From Chloroflexota bacterium (GTDB taxonomy: Bacteria; Chloroflexota; Chloroflexia; Thermomicrobiales; UBA6265): a stretch of DNA of 9,545 nt. The notes beneath the pieces are model-generated. The model saw only the letters and a program-made list of their open reading frames with translations, was not told the DNA's origin and did not search any database. A program made the position numbers and the translations under genes. The stretch spans positions 1 to 9,545 of the forward strand of contig JAFAEA010000304.1 of assembly GCA_023424355.1 (NCBI GenBank). The letters are read 5' to 3'. Positions 6,490 to 9,545 of the stretch are shown here, piece by piece. The first letter of the stretch is position 1, and each line of letters starts with the position of its first letter.

Positions 6490-7427
6490 GTGCCACTACA
6501 CCTCGCCGCCGCTATTGGCTGGATAACGAACGCGTGCTCGGTCCCATGATGTTGGCACCAGCGGTGCTGTACATCGTGGTGTTGGTGGGATTCCCGCTTG
6601 TATTAGCCATCCTCTATGCCTTTTCATCGGTCACCGCTGGCGATCCTCGCATCGATAGCTGGAGCGATTTCGTTGGCTTCAAGAACTTCCGCCAGGTGTG
6701 GAACGATGGCGTGTTCACCAAATCGTTGCGGAACACCATCGTCTTCACATTAGGATCCCAGGCCATCGTGATTGTATTGGCGAATGTGCTTGCGCAGATC
6801 CTGCTCATGGATTTCCGTGGCAAGAAGATCTTTCGCTTTCTCATCATGCTGCCATGGACCACACCCATCGCCCTTTCGGTACTGGGTTGGTTCTGGATCT
6901 TCGATTCCGTGTATAGCCCGATCGATTATCTCCTGCGAGAAGTGGGGCTGTTAGGTCCCGGAAATCCGTGGGGTCCGCAACGAAATATGTACTGGTTGGG
7001 TGAAACCGTGCTCGCACAGGGTGCAGTGCTGATGATCCATGTCTGGCGCACATTGCCGCTGGCAACCGTGATTCTCATCGGTGGATTGACCTCGATTCCG
7101 CACGATATCAATGAAGCTGCCGATATGGACGGCGCCGGATTCTGGCGAAAACTCTGGTTCATCCGCCTGCCATTGCTGTTGCCGATCATGGCCGTGGCTA
7201 TGCTGTTCAGCATGATCTTCACGTTTACCGATCTCACCGTACCGCTGGTTCTCACTCGTGGTGGACCAGTCAACGATACGCAGATGATTTCCAGTTGGGC
7301 GTATTTCAAGGGGATTCAGGGTGGAAACCTGGCTCAGGGGGCGGCAATCGCACTGTTCATGATGCCAGTGCTGGTCGCCTTCGCAATTGCCATGATGAAG
7401 CTCGCACGCCGAGGATCGAAGGACTGA
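6486..7427 (+). CDS. ABC transporter permease, MalF/UgpA-like
   Basis: This is the first permease of the carbohydrate-type importer, 313 residues. The start is GTG 6486, which overlaps the ATPase stop as GTGA. AGGAG at 6474-6478 gives a 7-nt spacer, so translational coupling is likely. Hydrophobic helices lie near residues 20-46, 84-108, 117-140, 176-198, 230-250 and 284-305. The cytoplasmic EAA loop is EAADMDGAGFWRKLWFIRLP (210-229), close to the CUT1 consensus EAAxxDGAxxxxxFxxixLP. LTRGGP (256-261) and the family's FKGIQGGNLAQGAA region follow. It forms the translocation channel with the MalG-like protein encoded 1 nt downstream. The TM positions are estimated by eye. Confidence 0.94.
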   Translation: MSATTPRRRYWLDNERVLGPMMLAPAVLYIVVLVGFPLVLAILYAFSSVTAGDPRIDSWSDFVGFKNFRQVWNDGVFTKSLRNTIVFTLGSQAIVIVLANVLAQILLMDFRGKKIFRFLIMLPWTTPIALSVLGWFWIFDSVYSPIDYLLREVGLLGPGNPWGPQRNMYWLGETVLAQGAVLMIHVWRTLPLATVILIGGLTSIPHDINEAADMDGAGFWRKLWFIRLPLLLPIMAVAMLFSMIFTFTDLTVPLVLTRGGPVNDTQMISSWAYFKGIQGGNLAQGAAIALFMMPVLVAFAIAMMKLARRGSKD

Positions 7428-7428
7428 T

Positions 7429-8301
7429 ATGAGCCAACGACCAGAAGGCGAAACCGCCTACAAAGCAAAACGTATAGCCGGCAAGGGCCTGCTGTATGCG
7501 TTGGCCACGGGATTCGCGATGTTCGCCGCCATTCCATTCTTCTGGATGGTGCTGACGGTGTTCAAGACAAACGAGGATCTCTATAACCCACGCAATAATC
7601 CGTTTCTGTACAACGATCCGCCAACCCTGAGTAATCTGGATCTGCTCTGGAACGACACCGGGTTCCCGACCTTCGTGCTGAACACGCTGATCGTCGCGTT
7701 CCTGGTGGTGATCATCACGGTCGTGATTGTGGTGCCGGCTTCCTACAGCTTGGTGCGACTCTCTACTCGTTGGGGCGAAAGCCTCGGCATGATGATCTTC
7801 CTGGTGTACATGGTGCCTCCGACGCTGCTCTTCATCCCGATGACAGGGATCGTGGCCGATTTGGGACTGCAGAATAACAAGTTCGCGATGGTGATTGTGT
7901 ATCCCACATTCACGATTCCGTTCTGCACCTGGTTGCTGATGGGCTTCCTTCGAAGTTTCCCTTGGGAAATCGAGGAGCAAGCGCTCATCGATGGCTACAC
8001 CCGCCTGCAGGCAATCTGGAAAACCGTGATTCCGATTCTGATGCCGGGCATTCTCACTGTCATCATCTTCACCTTCACGTTGTGCATGCACGAGTTCGTG
8101 TACTCGCTCGCGTTCGTGCAGAGTTCGTCACAGAAAACCATCAGTGTGGGTGTGTTCACCGAACTCATCCGCGGCGATGCTTACTTCTGGCAATCGTTGA
8201 TGGCCGCAGCAGCAGTGATCGCATTCCCGGTGGCGTTCATCTACAACCTGTTCCTGGATAAGTTCGTCAAGGGCTTCACCGTTGGCGCGGTGAAGGGGTA
8301 A
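7429..8301 (+). CDS. ABC transporter permease, MalG/UgpE-like
   Basis: This is the second permease of the family 1 importer, 290 residues, the typical MalG length. Hydrophobic segments lie near 20-44, 84-108, 119-143, 152-173, 205-228 and 256-278. TFVLNTLIVAF, ASYSLVRL and the YMVPPTLLFIP segment are usual for the MalG group. The EAA loop is EEQALIDGYTRLQAIWKTVIP without the last residue (about 182-201). The first Ala after the Glu pair is Gln, a mild deviation from EEAAxIDG. The protein ends in FVKGFTVGAVKG, the standard C-terminus (F...GLTAGAVKG). ATG 7429 is 1 nt after the upstream stop and has AAGGA at 7419-7423. A terminator begins 12 nt after the stop, so this is the last gene of the operon. 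Confidence 0.95.
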   Translation: MSQRPEGETAYKAKRIAGKGLLYALATGFAMFAAIPFFWMVLTVFKTNEDLYNPRNNPFLYNDPPTLSNLDLLWNDTGFPTFVLNTLIVAFLVVIITVVIVVPASYSLVRLSTRWGESLGMMIFLVYMVPPTLLFIPMTGIVADLGLQNNKFAMVIVYPTFTIPFCTWLLMGFLRSFPWEIEEQALIDGYTRLQAIWKTVIPILMPGILTVIIFTFTLCMHEFVYSLAFVQSSSQKTISVGVFTELIRGDAYFWQSLMAAAAVIAFPVAFIYNLFLDKFVKGFTVGAVKG

Positions 8302-8312
8302 GTTTTCTTGGG

Positions 8313-8350
8313 AAAGCGCGGCTCCACCTCAGATTGGAGCCGCGCTTTTG
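8313..8350 (+). terminator. Intrinsic terminator after the carbohydrate-type transporter operon
   Basis: AAAGCGCGGCTCCA (8313-8326) pairs perfectly with TGGAGCCGCGCTTT (8335-8348), a 14-bp GC-rich stem with an 8-nt loop. The right arm runs into a short T tract (four T, 8346-8349). The T tract is short, but stem strength and the location 12 nt after the last permease stop support termination. The complementary A-run on the left arm could also let it act on the other strand. Confidence 0.85.
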
Positions 8351-8354
8351 CATC

Positions 8355-8383
8355 TTGCCAGATACCGAATTCGGCCATATGTT
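8355..8383 (+). promoter_or_regulatory. Sigma70-type promoter candidate for the M24-fold gene
   Basis: TTGCCA (8355-8360) matches the -35 consensus at 5 of 6 positions. TATGTT (8378-8383) matches -10 at 4 of 6, with an ideal 17-bp spacer. It begins only 5 nt after the terminator. Transcription would start near 8390, giving a 5' leader of about 35 nt that ends in the ribosome binding site GAGGTGA (8412-8418). This makes the downstream gene a separate transcription unit. It is predicted from sequence only. Confidence 0.45.
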
Positions 8384-8425
8384 GATGCCATGAACCAATC
8401 GATTTCCACATGAGGTGAGCCCCCG

Positions 8426-9545
8426 ATGGCATTTGTTCCACAACATGTTTTTGCTGACCGCACCGACCGTATCCAGACCTGGCTGGCGGAGAACGGATAT
8501 CAGGCACTCGTTGTCACCACGCCGATGAACTTCTACATGGTCACCGGCTTCCACCTGGATGTTGAGCCGTGGGAGCGACCAGTCGCCGCCGTGTTCCCGG
8601 CAGGTGGCGATCCGTTTATGATCATGAATGAGCTCTCCACGAATCACCTCATCTTCTCGGAGAATCGCGAAACCCTGTTCGTGCGGGATTACACCATCTA
8701 TCGCGAACATCTCACCAACATGAACCGCACCTACACCCGCGAGCAGTTCGGCGAACTTGTGGCCACGCGCCTCGCGGAGAGGGGAGTGGTGCGCGGCACC
8801 ATCGCTGTGGAAGGCGGCCCGCACAAGCTCATGAGTATCGCCATGCCTCATGTGCAGTGGGCCGATGCCACCCGCTTTTTGGTGGAGATGCGCGAGGTGA
8901 AATATCCAGAAGAGCTTGATATCGTGCGCGATGCTGCCTCCCTCTCCGATTGGGGACAGGACAAGTACATGGAGTTGCTCAAGCCGGGCGCGAATGTAAA
9001 GGCGTTCGATTTGCTCATCGCCAGCCATATGATGGAAGAAGGCGCTCGCCGCTTCCCCCATGAAAAGGTGGAAGTGCGGTTGTTCTCTTCAGGTGGCAGC
9101 TGGTCGTCGGCACCACACGGCTCCGGTGCGGAAGCAGCCGAGGCATTCGAAGTCGGCACCAGCGTGGTGAATATCATCATCGTACGACTCAACGGACTCG
9201 TGGTCGAAAACGAACGCACCCTCTTCGTCGGTCAACCAAAGGACGATATCCAGATTCGTGCATTCAATGCCGCAACCGAAGCTTGCGAAGCCGCCGCCTC
9301 ACAGATGATTGCCGGCAACCCGGTTTCCAGTGCGGATGCTGCCGCCCAGGCGGTGCACGACAAGGCCGGATTCGCGGAGTACATCAATCACCGCACCGGC
9401 CACGGCATCGGTATCGCAGGTCACGAGTTCCCGGAGGACATGCCGTTCAACCACCGTCCATTCAAGGAGCGTGAGGTGTACTCATCGGAACCCGGCATCT
9501 ACATCATGGGAGTTGGCGGCTTCCGACACGACGACACCGTCATCA
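8426..9545 (+). CDS. M24-fold hydrolase, creatinase-like (aminopeptidase P / ectoine hydrolase superfamily), 3' end cut by window
   Basis: The frame stays open from ATG 8426 to the window edge, giving 373 residues and no stop, so only the last part is missing. GAGGTGA at 8412-8418 gives a 7-nt spacer. Residues 1 to about 155 look like the creatinase N-terminal domain (MNFYMVTGFH near 34-43), followed by a linker with EVKYPEELDIVRDAA (157-171). The C-terminal pita-bread domain has His231 in APHGSG, GHGIGI with His326, SSEPGIYI with Glu355, and GGFRHDDTV with Asp369. In M24B metallopeptidases such as PepP, five ligands are Asp, Asp, His, Glu and Glu. Here the aligned positions are Ile250, Glu261, His326, Glu355 and Asp369, so the first Asp is lost and two others are replaced. 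The NERTLF segment (262-267) resembles the LERTLF of creatinase, a metal-free member. A C-N hydrolase acting on a creatine- or ectoine-like compound is therefore more likely than a proline peptidase, but the substrate is unknown. Confidence 0.85.
   Translation, partial: MAFVPQHVFADRTDRIQTWLAENGYQALVVTTPMNFYMVTGFHLDVEPWERPVAAVFPAGGDPFMIMNELSTNHLIFSENRETLFVRDYTIYREHLTNMNRTYTREQFGELVATRLAERGVVRGTIAVEGGPHKLMSIAMPHVQWADATRFLVEMREVKYPEELDIVRDAASLSDWGQDKYMELLKPGANVKAFDLLIASHMMEEGARRFPHEKVEVRLFSSGGSWSSAPHGSGAEAAEAFEVGTSVVNIIIVRLNGLVVENERTLFVGQPKDDIQIRAFNAATEACEAAASQMIAGNPVSSADAAAQAVHDKAGFAEYINHRTGHGIGIAGHEFPEDMPFNHRPFKEREVYSSEPGIYIMGVGGFRHDDTVI

Noticed and set aside
1..9545. CRISPR arrays, insertion sequences, phage genes, toxin-antitoxin pairs or other defence modules
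   Set aside because: No regularly spaced repeats, transposase motifs, terminal inverted repeats or small gene pairs were seen. The window is filled by transporter genes and one enzyme.

Overview
The window is ordinary, densely coding bacterial chromosome with every gene on the + strand. Two consecutive ABC-transporter gene sets are followed by the start of an M24-fold (creatinase / Xaa-Pro aminopeptidase superfamily) hydrolase gene that runs off the right edge. The DNA is moderately GC-rich by eye (not counted). Both solute-binding proteins carry twin-arginine (Tat) export signals and lack an obvious lipobox cysteine. Tat-exported binding proteins with RRxFL leaders and this operon style are frequent in Chloroflexota (Thermomicrobia-like lineages), but also occur in Proteobacteria and others. 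The taxonomic guess is therefore weak.

Layout: (1) 1-149 is an upstream region with two near-identical motifs centred on CG(T/C)GTACACGCTG, 80 bp apart. (2) 150-3753 is a peptide/nickel-type (SBP family 5) importer: binding protein, DppB-like permease and DppC-like permease, with a strong 11-bp hairpin between the first two genes. No DppD/DppF ATPase gene is present in the window. (3) 3754-3911 is an intergenic region with a weak promoter candidate. (4) 3912-8301 is a complete carbohydrate-type (family 1) importer: binding protein, MalK/UgpC-like ATPase, MalF-like permease and MalG-like permease. A perfect 15-bp hairpin with a GCAA loop follows the binding-protein gene, and there is tight coupling or overlap from the ATPase onward. 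(5) 8313-8350 is an intrinsic terminator, immediately followed by a sigma70-like promoter candidate. (6) 8426 to the window end is the M24-fold enzyme. Its two metal-binding Asp positions are not Asp, which makes a creatinase-like, non-metallopeptidase activity more likely than a true aminopeptidase.

How it fits together: two importers with different substrate classes lie beside a cytoplasmic C-N hydrolase of the creatinase/ectoine-hydrolase/prolidase fold. A plausible reading is a scavenging locus for a small nitrogen-containing compound or short peptide. That is inference from gene order only. Nothing here is clearly a new type of system. The items most worth a second look are the altered active site of the M24 enzyme, the missing ATPases of the first transporter, the paired upstream motif, and the hairpins placed after both binding-protein genes.
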